Notes under the pieces: generated by a model
The model's input: the letters and a program-made list of their open reading frames with translations, nothing else
Told to the model about the DNA's origin: nothing
Database searches by the model: none
Assembly: GCA_030446625.1 (NCBI GenBank)
Contig: JAUJMY010000014.1
Span: 1 to 64,000 of the forward strand
Origin: Gaiellaceae bacterium
GTDB taxonomy: Bacteria; Actinomycetota; Thermoleophilia; Gaiellales; Gaiellaceae
Length of the DNA stretch: 64,000 bases
Direction: 5' to 3'
Translations under genes and position numbers: made by a program
Shown: piece by piece, positions 25,663 to 33,869 of the stretch
Layout: each line of letters begins with the position of its first letter
How positions within the stretch are numbered: the first letter of the stretch is position 1

Positions 25663-26870
25663 GCGCGCCATTGACAGTCGTGGGAATCGGAACCGAAGGG
25701 TGGGACAGTCTCAGTCCTGCGGCGCAGGCAGCTGTTCGCGAAGCGACCCTGATCGTCGGCTCCGAGCGCCAGTTGGCGCTGCTCCCGGAGACGGCCGCAG
25801 TGCGGCGGCCCTGGCCTTCGCCGATCGACGGCCTGGTGGAGGAGCTCGTCTCCGGCGCTTCCGGGCCGGCCTGCATCCTGGCGAGCGGCGACCCCATGCT
25901 GCACGGGATCGGGGCGACGCTCGCTCGCAGAGTGGCCCCCGAGCGGCTGACCGTGCACCCTCACCTCTCTGCCTTCTCGCTCACGTGTGCACGGCTGGGC
26001 TGGGCTGCTGCCGACACGGAGCTCGTGAGCGCAGTTTCGAGGTCGGCCGACGTCGTCGCCCGCTTGCTCCAGCCGGGCCGAAGGATGGTGGTCTACGTCG
26101 CAGGTCCGGCCGGGGCGAGCGAGGTGGCGGAGATCCTGCGCAGCCGCGGCTTCGGCCCCAGTCGCTTCGTCGTCCTCGAGCAGCTCGGCGGCCCCGACGA
26201 GCAGGTGATCGAGAGCACCGCCGACGAGTGGGGCAAACGACCGGCTCATCCGCTCCACGCAGTCGCGATCGAATGCCGCGCCGCAATCGAGGCAGCTCTC
26301 CTTCCGTGCAGCCCCGGCCTGCCCGACAGCGCCTACGAAAACGACGGGCAGCTCACGAAGCAGGAGGTGCGAGCGATCACGATCGCGGCGCTCGCGCCGC
26401 TGCCGGGCCAGCTCCTCTGGGACGTCGGCGCCGGCAGCGGCTCGATCGCAATCGAATGGCTTCGCGCCGAGCCGACCGCGCGTGCCGTGGCCGTCGAGGC
26501 GCAGCCCGAACGGGCGGAACGCGTGGCCAGGAACGCCTCGACGCTTGGGGTGCCGCAGCTCGAGGTGCGCTGCGGCGAGGCGCCGAGAGCGCTCGAAGGG
26601 CTCGAGCGGCCGGATGCCGTCTTCATCGGCGGCGGGCTAGGAGCGGGGAACCTGGTCGCTCATTGCTGGCAGGAACTCAAGCCCGGCGGTCGGCTCGTGG
26701 CCAACGCGGTCACGCTCGAGGGAGAGCGCCAGCTCCACGCCGCGCGCGCGACCTATGGCGGTCGGCTCCTTCGCATCGACATCAGCCGCGCAGAGCTACT
26801 CGGCCGCTACCACGCCTGGCGCACGCAGCTCCCGGTCGTTCAGTGGGCGGTCTCGAAGGAGCCGGCGTGA
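25659..26870 (+). CDS. cobL: Precorrin-6Y C5,15-methyltransferase (decarboxylating)
   Basis: 403 residues, two domains in one chain. The N-terminal CbiE-like methyltransferase (VVGIGTEGWDSLSPAA, ASGDPMLHGIG, HLSAFSLTCARLGWA) covers about residues 1-215. The C-terminal CbiT-like methyltransferase/decarboxylase has the SAM motif DVGAGSGSIAIEW near residue 255 and FIGGGLGAGNLV. It makes precorrin-8. Start GTG 25659 overlaps cobB; the longer open frame upstream is shadow. Its stop overlaps cobM by 4 nt. Confidence 0.95.
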   Translation: MSAPLTVVGIGTEGWDSLSPAAQAAVREATLIVGSERQLALLPETAAVRRPWPSPIDGLVEELVSGASGPACILASGDPMLHGIGATLARRVAPERLTVHPHLSAFSLTCARLGWAAADTELVSAVSRSADVVARLLQPGRRMVVYVAGPAGASEVAEILRSRGFGPSRFVVLEQLGGPDEQVIESTADEWGKRPAHPLHAVAIECRAAIEAALLPCSPGLPDSAYENDGQLTKQEVRAITIAALAPLPGQLLWDVGAGSGSIAIEWLRAEPTARAVAVEAQPERAERVARNASTLGVPQLEVRCGEAPRALEGLERPDAVFIGGGLGAGNLVAHCWQELKPGGRLVANAVTLEGERQLHAARATYGGRLLRIDISRAELLGRYHAWRTQLPVVQWAVSKEPA

Positions 26871-27613
26871 CGGTCCACTTCATCGGGTCCGGGCCCGGCG
26901 CACCCGACCTGCTCACGCTCCGCGCGCAGCGGCTGATCGCGGAGAGCCCCGTCTGCGTCTATGCCGGCGCGCTCGTTCCCCCCGAGGTGGTCGCCCACGC
27001 CCCCGCCGACGCGCGGCTGATCGACACGCAGCAGCTCGCGCTCGACGAGATCGTCGCCGAGCTTCGCGCAGCCCACGAGCGCGGCGAGGACGTAGCCCGT
27101 CTCCAGTCCGGGGATATCTCGATCTACAGCGCCGCAGCCGAGCAGATGCGTCGCCTGGACGAGCTCGGCATCCCCTGGGACGTCACGCCCGGCGTACCGG
27201 CCTTCGCCGCCGCGGCAGCCTCGTTGCGCCAAGAGCTGACCCTCCCCGGCGTCGCGCAGACCGTGATCCTCACCCGCCACAGCAAGCACTCGACCGCGCT
27301 GCCGCCGGGGGAGGAGCTCGCGTCGCTCGCAGCCCACGGAACGACGCTCGTCCTGCACCTGGCGGCGCAGGCGATCGACGAGATCGTCGCCGTGCTCGAG
27401 CCGGCCTACGGCTCCGACTGCCCGGCCGCCGTCGTCGCCCGGGCAAGCTGGCCGGACGAGGTCATCATCCGCGGGACGCTCGCGACGATCGCAGCGTCCA
27501 CGCGCGAGGCCGAGATCCGGCGCACCGCGCTGATCATGGTCGGCAGAGCCCTTGCGACAACCGAGTTCTGCGACAGCCACCTCTACTCCAAGGAGCGCGT
27601 CCGAACCGCATGA
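26867..27613 (+). CDS. cobM: Precorrin-4 C11-methyltransferase
   Basis: 248 residues of the corrin methyltransferase fold: VHFIGSGPGAPDLLTLRAQR, VYAGALVPPEV, the LQSGDISIYSAAAEQ motif and TPGVPAFAAAAASL, all diagnostic of CobM/CbiF. It acts between CobJ and CobF. Start GTG 26867 and end both sit in 4 nt overlaps with neighbours. Confidence 0.95.
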   Translation: MTVHFIGSGPGAPDLLTLRAQRLIAESPVCVYAGALVPPEVVAHAPADARLIDTQQLALDEIVAELRAAHERGEDVARLQSGDISIYSAAAEQMRRLDELGIPWDVTPGVPAFAAAAASLRQELTLPGVAQTVILTRHSKHSTALPPGEELASLAAHGTTLVLHLAAQAIDEIVAVLEPAYGSDCPAAVVARASWPDEVIIRGTLATIAASTREAEIRRTALIMVGRALATTEFCDSHLYSKERVRTA

Positions 27614-29466
27614 CGAGCACCGAGCAGTTCGAGCGCCCTGCGCTCCCGCCTGACTTCGACGACTCGCGCGCACGCGAGCGCAGCCTCGATCCCGCCGGCT
27701 GGCGCTTCGACGAGGCAGAGCGCGTCGGTGTCTGGCGCGCGATCGCCGAGCGGCGGGACATCCGCCGCTTCCGCCCCGACCCGCTGCCCGACGAGCTCCT
27801 GCGACGCTTGCTCGAGGCGGCACATCAGGCCCCGTCGGTCGGGCTCATGCAGCCCTGGCGCTTCGTCGTCGTCTGCAGCGAGGAGACGAAGGCGGCGATG
27901 CAGGGCATCGCTGCGCGGGAGCGACTCGTGCAAGCAGACCACTTCGACGAACGGGCGCGCCACTACCTCGACCTCAAGATCGAGGGGATCCGCGAGGCTC
28001 CGCTCAGCGTCTGTGTCTGCTGCGACCGCGGCCCGGACGAGGAGGAAGTGCTGGGCCGGCACACGATCAAGGACACCGATCTCTACAGCACCTGCCTCGC
28101 GATCGAGAACTTCTGGTTGGCGGCGCGGGCGGAGGGGGTGGGCGTCGGTTGGGTCTCCTTCTACAAGCCCGAAGACGTGCGCGCCTTGGTCGGCCTGCCC
28201 GAACGTGTCGTGCCGGTTGCCTGGCTCTGCGTCGGCTATCCCGACGAGCGGCCGAGTCGGCCTGGCCTCGAGGCTGCCGGCTGGGCCCGGCGCCAGCCAC
28301 TGGAGGAAGTCGTGTTCTCGGAGCGCTGGGGCGAGCCGCTCTCCTCGGAACCTCCGGCCAACCAGATGGCGGAGAAGGTCGTCCCACCGGTCGAGCTCCC
28401 CGATTGGTGGAAGCAGCTTGCGCAAGCGGTGCGGCCAGGTGAGGGAGCAGCCGCGGTTCGTATCCGGGACGCCTCCGACGAGCTCGTCAAGCCACCGGGC
28501 AGTCTGGGGGGGCTCGAGTCGCTCGTCGAGCGCTGGGCCATGGTCACCGGAGAAGCCCCGCCCCGTGCGCCCCGAGCCGGCATCGCCGTCTTCGCGGGCG
28601 ACCACGGCGTCTGGGAACGGGGGGTGAGCCTCTATCCCCAGCGCGTCAGCGCCCAGGTTGCTGCCGCTTCCGCTCGCCGTGAGACGGCGATCGGCGTCCT
28701 TGCCGACGCGCTCGACGCGGAGCTCGCGGTCGTCGACGTCGGTCTGAAAGGGCCTCGGAATCCGGCGCTGCTCGACCACCGCTGCGCCGAGGGAAGCGCA
28801 GACATCACGGCCGGCCCCGCGCTCACGGAAGAGCAGCTCCGCGCGGCGATCGAGGCGGGTCACTCGGTCGCCTCGGAACTCGCTACCCGCTGCGACGTCC
28901 TCGTCGTGGGTGAGATCGGAATCGGGAACACGACAGTCGCAAGCGCGCTCCTCGCCTCGCTCACCGGCCTCTCCCCCGAAAGCGTCTGCGGCCGGGGCAC
29001 CGGCCTCGACTCTCAGGGCCTCGAGCGCAAACGCGCCACTGTCACGGCAGCCCTCGAGGCGAACAGGCCCCGGCGGGGCGACCCGCTCGACTGCTTGCGG
29101 CGCGTCGGCGGTCTCGAGTTCGCGGCCCTCGTTGGCGCGCTCATCGGGGCGGCGGCTGCCGGCCGCCCGGTCGTCCTCGACGGCTTCGGAACTGGGGTAG
29201 CGGCTCTGGTCGTGATCCGCCTGCAGCCTGCTCTCCGCGACTACCTGATCGCCGGCCACCGCTCGTCTGAGCCCGCCCATGGGTTCGTCCTGCGCGAACT
29301 CGGCCTCGAGCCGCTGCTCGATCTGCGCCTGCGCCTCGGTGAGGCGAGCGGGGCGGCGCTTGCGCTTCCGCTCGTCGGCCTCGCCGCCCGGCTCCATTCG
29401 GACATGCGTCGTTTCGACGAGGCAGGCGTCGACCGGGCCCGCTCCGGCGGAACTGCGAGCGGCTGA
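27610..29466 (+). CDS. bluB-cobT: BluB-CobT fusion: 5,6-dimethylbenzimidazole synthase and its phosphoribosyltransferase
   Basis: 618 residues. Residues about 25-240 are BluB, the flavin-destroying, oxygen-dependent enzyme that turns FMNH2 into DMB (ERRDIRRFRPDPLP, QAPSVGLMQPWRFV, GVGVGWVSFYKPEDV). Residues about 265-618 are CobT, which joins DMB to ribose phosphate from nicotinate mononucleotide (KPPGSLGGLESL, FAGDHGVWERGVSLYP, GEIGIGNTT), with the probable catalytic Glu554 in GHRSSEPAHG. One chain thus makes and immediately activates the lower ligand. ATG 27610 overlaps cobM by 4 nt; the open frame upstream of it is shadow. It indicates the organism can make B12 with the DMB ligand when oxygen is present. 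Confidence 0.94.
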   Translation: MTSTEQFERPALPPDFDDSRARERSLDPAGWRFDEAERVGVWRAIAERRDIRRFRPDPLPDELLRRLLEAAHQAPSVGLMQPWRFVVVCSEETKAAMQGIAARERLVQADHFDERARHYLDLKIEGIREAPLSVCVCCDRGPDEEEVLGRHTIKDTDLYSTCLAIENFWLAARAEGVGVGWVSFYKPEDVRALVGLPERVVPVAWLCVGYPDERPSRPGLEAAGWARRQPLEEVVFSERWGEPLSSEPPANQMAEKVVPPVELPDWWKQLAQAVRPGEGAAAVRIRDASDELVKPPGSLGGLESLVERWAMVTGEAPPRAPRAGIAVFAGDHGVWERGVSLYPQRVSAQVAAASARRETAIGVLADALDAELAVVDVGLKGPRNPALLDHRCAEGSADITAGPALTEEQLRAAIEAGHSVASELATRCDVLVVGEIGIGNTTVASALLASLTGLSPESVCGRGTGLDSQGLERKRATVTAALEANRPRRGDPLDCLRRVGGLEFAALVGALIGAAAAGRPVVLDGFGTGVAALVVIRLQPALRDYLIAGHRSSEPAHGFVLRELGLEPLLDLRLRLGEASGAALALPLVGLAARLHSDMRRFDEAGVDRARSGGTASG

Positions 29467-30401
29467 TGCGCGGCGGTGTTGCGGGCGCGATTGCGGCCGG
29501 TTGGGTTGCCGACAGGGCGCTCGGCGATCCTGCTCGGCTCCATCCGGTTGCCGGATTCGGTCAGGCCGCCAGCGCGCTCGAGCGACGAACTTGGCGACCG
29601 ACCAGGCCGGCCGGGCTTGCGCACCTCGCAGCGCTCGTCGGCGCTCTTGGAATCGCGACGACGGCCGTCGACCGCCTGCTCGCTGGATGGCCGTTTCGTC
29701 GCACCCTGTTTCGTGCGGGCGTCGTCTGGGCGACGCTGGGGGGACGCTCGCTCGAGCGCGCGACTCTTGCGCTGTCAGCCGAGCTCGAGGCCGACCGGCT
29801 CGACGGGGCGCGAGCGCTTGCGCCGACCCTCGTCGGTCGCGACCCCTCGACTCTTGACGCGCCCGAGCTGAGCCGGGCCGCCGTCGAGTCGGTCGCGGAG
29901 AACACGAGTGACGCCGTCGTCGCACCGCTCCTCTGGACGGCCTTACTCGGGGTGCCAGCTGCCGCGGCGTACCGAGCCGTGAACACGCTGGACGCGATGA
30001 TCGGCCACCGTGACGAGCGCTACCGGAACTTCGGCTGGGCCGCGGCCCGGCTCGATGATCTCGCCAACTGGCCTGCCGCCCGAGCGAGTGCAATGCTCGC
30101 CGTTGCCTGGGCACCCGCACTCGGCGGCAGTCGGCAGGCCGCGTGGCGGTCGGCCTGGCGCGACGGGGCAGCCCACCCGAGCCCGAATGCAGGCCGTGTC
30201 GAGGGGGCCTTCGCGGGCGCGCTAGGGGTCCGGCTCGGCGGCCTCAACAGCTATTCCTCAGGACCCGAACGGCGACCGATGCTGGGAGTCGGAGCGGCCC
30301 CCGCCGTGAGCGACATCGCTCGAGCCGTCCGTCTCGCTCGACTCGTCAGCGCCTCCGCAGCCGTCGGCTGCGTGCTCCTCGCCTGGGGGCTGCGCAGGTG
30401 A
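29466..30401 (+). CDS. cobD: Adenosylcobinamide-phosphate synthase (CobD/CbiB)
   Basis: 311 residues, an integral membrane protein that attaches aminopropanol phosphate to adenosylcobyric acid. The pattern matches the family: GWVADRALGDPARLHPVAGFGQ, the ESVAENTSDAVVAPLLW segment near residue 145, YRAVNTLDAMIGHRDERY and the HPSPNAGRVEGAFAGALGV loop near residue 235. Several hydrophobic helices are visible. It starts at ATG 29466, sharing the A of the bluB-cobT stop. Confidence 0.94.
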   Translation: MRGGVAGAIAAGWVADRALGDPARLHPVAGFGQAASALERRTWRPTRPAGLAHLAALVGALGIATTAVDRLLAGWPFRRTLFRAGVVWATLGGRSLERATLALSAELEADRLDGARALAPTLVGRDPSTLDAPELSRAAVESVAENTSDAVVAPLLWTALLGVPAAAAYRAVNTLDAMIGHRDERYRNFGWAAARLDDLANWPAARASAMLAVAWAPALGGSRQAAWRSAWRDGAAHPSPNAGRVEGAFAGALGVRLGGLNSYSSGPERRPMLGVGAAPAVSDIARAVRLARLVSASAAVGCVLLAWGLRR

Positions 30402-31402
30402 GCTTGCGCACCCACGGCGACACGATCGCGCGCCCGGGCACGCTCGACTTCGCGGTCAACGTCTGGCCGGAGCGTCCACCGATGCTCGAAGCCGCGCTCG
30501 AGCAGGCGCTCTCGCAGAGTCGGGCATACCCAAACGAGTCCCCGGCGCGGGAAGCGATCGCAGCCCGACACGGCCGGAGTGTCGATGAGGTGCTGCTGCT
30601 AAACGGAGCCTGCGAGGCGTTTTGGTTGCTCGCCCACGCCTTTCGCCCGAAGCTCGCCGCCTGCATTCACCCGAGCTTCACCGAGCCCGAGGCCGCGCTG
30701 CGCGCGGCTGGCGCCGAGGTCGTCCAGGTCCCGAGAGATCCGGAGCGTTGGAGCTTCGACCCGACGGATGTCCCCGAGGACGCGGAACACGTCGTGCTCG
30801 GCAACCCCAACAATCCAACTGGGAGCCTCGATCGACCGGACCAGATCGCATCACTTGCGCGGCAGCGGCGGTTGCTCGTCGTCGACGAGTCCTTTATGGA
30901 CTTTGTGGTGGATGAGGGCGGGACGCTCGCCCGGCGCAGTGACCTGCCGGGCCTCGTCGTCGTGCGGAGTCTGACCAAACTCTGGTCGCTCCCCGGCATC
31001 CGCGCTGGGTACCTGCTCGCCCCGCCGGAGGTTGTCGAGGTTCTAGCGGCAAGCCGACAACCCTGGAGCGTGAACGCGCTCGCCTGCGCGGCGCTCGTTA
31101 CGTGCGCCGACGATGCAGTGACGCCGCGCCGCGTCTCCGTCCGGGTCGCGGAGGCGCGCGCGGAGCTGCTCGAAGGTTTGCGGTGCCTGCCCCGGATACG
31201 CGCTTGGCCCTCCGAGGCCAATTTCATTCTGCTGCAAGCGAGAGATGGTCGAAACCTGTGCAAAGACCTTCGCCGGCGCGGGTTCGCGGTTCGTCCGGCG
31301 GCTTCGTTCCCGGGCCTGGACGAGGATTATCTGCGGGTCGCCGTCCGTCCCCGCAAGGACCATCTCGCCCTGCTCGGAGCGTTGACCGCGCTCTGCACCT
31401 GA
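30398..31402 (+). CDS. cobC: L-threonine-O-3-phosphate decarboxylase (histidinol-phosphate aminotransferase fold)
   Basis: 334 residues, a fold-type I PLP enzyme. It decarboxylates L-threonine phosphate to aminopropanol phosphate, the linker used by CobD. The PLP lysine is K194 in SLTKLWSLPGIRAGY; NPNNPTG and VDESFMDF are conserved cofactor contacts. The N-terminal HGDT motif is typical of this branch instead of HisC. Start GTG 30398 overlaps cobD by 4 nt. Its substrate, L-threonine phosphate, has no recognised kinase in this window. Confidence 0.9.
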   Translation: MSLRTHGDTIARPGTLDFAVNVWPERPPMLEAALEQALSQSRAYPNESPAREAIAARHGRSVDEVLLLNGACEAFWLLAHAFRPKLAACIHPSFTEPEAALRAAGAEVVQVPRDPERWSFDPTDVPEDAEHVVLGNPNNPTGSLDRPDQIASLARQRRLLVVDESFMDFVVDEGGTLARRSDLPGLVVVRSLTKLWSLPGIRAGYLLAPPEVVEVLAASRQPWSVNALACAALVTCADDAVTPRRVSVRVAEARAELLEGLRCLPRIRAWPSEANFILLQARDGRNLCKDLRRRGFAVRPAASFPGLDEDYLRVAVRPRKDHLALLGALTALCT

Positions 31403-31941
31403 TGGCGCTCGTTCTCCTCCTCGGCGGCGCGCGCAGCGGCAAGTCCGAGCTAGCGGTGCGTCTTGCCAAGCGCCAGAGCGCACCGGTGGTCTTCATCGCG
31501 ACCGCAGAAGCCCGTGACGACGACATGGCGGAGCGCATCGAGCGCCACCGCGCAGAGCGGCCCGCTACGTGGGAGACATGCGAGGGGCAACTTCACCTGA
31601 TGCAGACGCTTGAAAGCATTCCCGGCGAGAGCTGCGTCATCCTCGACTGTTTGACGCTTTGGGCTGCGAACGCACTCGAGCGTCTGGGCGCCGACGACGC
31701 TGAAGAGCAAGCGCGAAACGCTGCTCGTGCCGCGGCGCAGCGAAGCGGTCTGACGGTCGTCGTCTCGAACGAGGTCGGGCTCGGCATCGTGCCCGCCAAC
31801 GAGCTGGGACGCGCCTACCGCGACCTCCTTGGCCGCGTGAACACGATCTGGGCCGAAGCGGCCGACCGGGTCTTTCTCCTCGTCGCAGGGCAAGCGCTCG
31901 AGCTCGAGTCCTCCGCGTCTCTGCTGGAGGAGCAACCGTAA
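31402..31941 (+). CDS. cobU: Adenosylcobinamide kinase/guanylyltransferase
   Basis: 179 residues. CobU phosphorylates adenosylcobinamide and then transfers GMP to it. The P-loop is GGARSGKSELA, followed by IATAEARDDDMAERIERHR, ILDCLTLW and VVSNEVGLGIVPANELGRAYRD in two parts. It starts at ATG 31402, sharing a base with the cobC stop; cobS follows after 23 nt. Confidence 0.96.
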   Translation: MALVLLLGGARSGKSELAVRLAKRQSAPVVFIATAEARDDDMAERIERHRAERPATWETCEGQLHLMQTLESIPGESCVILDCLTLWAANALERLGADDAEEQARNAARAAAQRSGLTVVVSNEVGLGIVPANELGRAYRDLLGRVNTIWAEAADRVFLLVAGQALELESSASLLEEQP

Positions 31942-31964
31942 ACGGCGCCGCCGAGCTCCGGGCG

Positions 31965-32698
31965 GTGCCGGCCGCACTCGCCTTCCTGACCCGTATCCCT
32001 GTCGGGCGCTGGTTCGACTTCGACGGTGAGGACGTCGCCCGTGCCGGGCTCGTGTTCCCTCTGGTCGGTGCCGCGATCGGAGCGATGATCGGCGCGACAG
32101 CGGTCCTTCTCGACCGGACGCTCCCGCCATTCCTCGCGGTCGCTTTAGCGCTTGCAGTGCAGGTCTTGCTGACCGGAGCGCTGCATGTCGACGCGCTTGC
32201 CGACACCGCCGACGCCTGGGCGGGCGTTCGCGCAAGCACGCACTGGAGATCATGCGCGACCACGCGATTGGGTCCTACGGCGCGGTCGCGATCGCACTCA
32301 GCCTGCTCATCAAGGCGACCGCGCTAGCCGCGCTGCTCGACGACGAGCACGTCATCCCAGTGATGGTGGCTGCTGGAGCGCTCTCCCGCGCCGCGCCCGT
32401 TGTGCTGGCCGCATGGCTTCCCTACGCGCGTGTCGGTTCGGGCACGGGAAGCTCGCTCACCCGCGGAGGGCATGGCCGCGCAGCGCTGGCTGCGGGGCTG
32501 GCTCTCGCCATAGCGTGCGTCGTAAGCGCAGCGGATGCGGCGATTCTTGCGGCTTGTGCGGCCAGCTTTCTACTGCTGCTCGGCTTAGGCTTCCGCCGTT
32601 GGCTCGCCGGAGTAACCGGCGACACGCTGGGAGCAGCGATAGAGGTAGTCGAGCTCGCTGTGCTTGTCGGCGCGGTCGCTCTGATTGATGCCGGATAG
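31965..32698 (+). pseudogene. cobS: Adenosylcobinamide-GDP ribazoletransferase CobS, frameshifted as assembled
   Basis: CobS joins adenosylcobinamide-GDP to alpha-ribazole at the membrane, the last major step. From GTG 31965 the frame gives AALAFLTRIPVGRW and GALHVDALADTADAWAGVR. It then leaves frame near 32229-32235, and the family sequence resumes one frame back as KHALEIMRDHAIGSYGAVA and continues to GDTLGAAIEVVE. A single missing base explains this. The Asp-rich LADTADA site is intact and all expected membrane helices are present across both pieces. With the rest of the operon intact, a sequencing error or a very recent mutation is more likely than old decay. Confidence 0.9.
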
Positions 32699-32838
32699 GT
32701 GTCGTCAAACAGGAACTTCGGGCGAGCAAGCGCGCTCGCTATGTTGGCCACTGGACGGCTGATTCGAGGGCGACGGCTCGGTCGCTAATGGGTCCGTATC
32801 GTGCCCCCGCTATGAACCTGCGACGGCGACGTCAGCGG

Positions 32839-33841
32839 TCAGCCCAGCTTCAGCGCGGCCAGCTGGCCGCATGCGGCGGCGATATCCCGACCGCGGGTCA
32901 GCCGAACGGTCGCCGGGAGTCTCGCTCGGTCAAGAACGGTCTTGAATCGCGTGATTGCCTCGCGGCTGCTGCCTTCCAGGCCTGCCCCTTGTAGAAGTTC
33001 CCCGTCGGGTTGTACGGAATGAGGTTCACCTTGAAGACCTCCCGGTCGAGCAGCCTCGCGAGAGCCGTCGCGTGTTCCGCGCCGTCGTTGACGCCGCGAG
33101 CATCACGTACTCGACGAAGACCTTCCGGTGCCGGAGCTCGAAGTAGCGGCGGCACTCCGCGAGGACGTCCGCGAGCGGGTAGCGGTCGTTCACGGGCATG
33201 ATCCGGCTCCGCAGCCCCTCCTCCGGCGCGTGGAGGGAGAGCGCGAGCCGGATCGGCTCCTCCACCTCGTCGACGAAGCGCCGCAGCCCCGGCAGCCAGC
33301 CCACCGTCGAGATCGTCGTGCGGCGATGGGTGATGCCGAGGTCGGGCAGGCGCCGCGCCGCCTCGAGCACCCCGTCGAGATTCAGCATCGGCTCGCCCAT
33401 CCCCATGAAAACACAGTGGTCGACGGTCTCGATGCGGCGGAAGTGGAGCGCCTGGTCGAGGATCTCCGACGCGGTCAGGTTGCGTGCGAAGCGCATCGCG
33501 CCCGTCGCGCAGAACGTGCACGTGAGCGGGCAGCCTGACTGCGACGACACGCAAAGCGAGCGCCGCCCGTCGCGGAAGCGCATCAGCACGGCCTCGACCG
33601 GATGTCCCTCGCGCGTCCGGAAGAGCGCCTTCACCGTCCCGTCGCGCGCGTGCGACTCCGTCTCGAGCATCAGCGTCGAGAACGGCACCTCCTCCGCGAG
33701 CGCGCGCCGAAGAGCAACCGAAAGGTTGCTCATCTCGTCGTAGCCGCTCGCACCGCGCGCCGCCCACTCCCAGACCTGCCGCGCGCGGTACGGCGCCTCG
33801 CCGCGTGAGCCCAGCGTCTGTTCCAGGAGCGCGAGATCCAT
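32839..33841 (-). pseudogene. rlmN: 23S rRNA (adenine-2503-C2)-methyltransferase RlmN, two frameshifts as assembled
   Basis: Radical-SAM enzyme that methylates A2503 of 23S rRNA. From ATG 33841 the protein reads MDLALLEQTL, SGCPLTCTFCATGAMRFARN (the CxxxCxxC cluster site), FMGMGEPMLN and RLALSLHAP, reaching EYVMLA near 33095. There one G is missing from an expected GGG, and the sequence resumes in another frame as GVNDGAEHATALARLLDREV and PYNPTGNFYKG. A second shift near 32960 is followed by EAITRFKTVLDRARLPATVR and DIAAACGQLA, the proper C-terminus with its conserved Cys. All conserved blocks survive, so the gene is probably functional in the organism. Confidence 0.9.
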
Positions 33842-33850
33842 CGTTCGCGC

Positions 33851-33860
33851 AAGGTAGCGT
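33851..33860. promoter_or_regulatory. Back-to-back -10 boxes for rlmN and L-threonine aldolase
   Basis: AAGGTAGCGT carries TAGCGT on the plus strand (33855-33860, 9 nt before GTG 33870) and TACCTT on the minus strand (33856-33851, 9 nt before the rlmN ATG). The two start codons are 28 bp apart, so both mRNAs would have almost no leader and the polymerase sites overlap. Confidence 0.45.
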
Positions 33861-33869
33861 GAGGGCGTC

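Noticed and set aside
32200-33100. Programmed ribosomal frameshifting in cobS and rlmN
   Set aside because: No slippery heptamer with a downstream pseudoknot is evident, and similar shifts occur in unrelated genes at G-runs, which fits sequencing error better.
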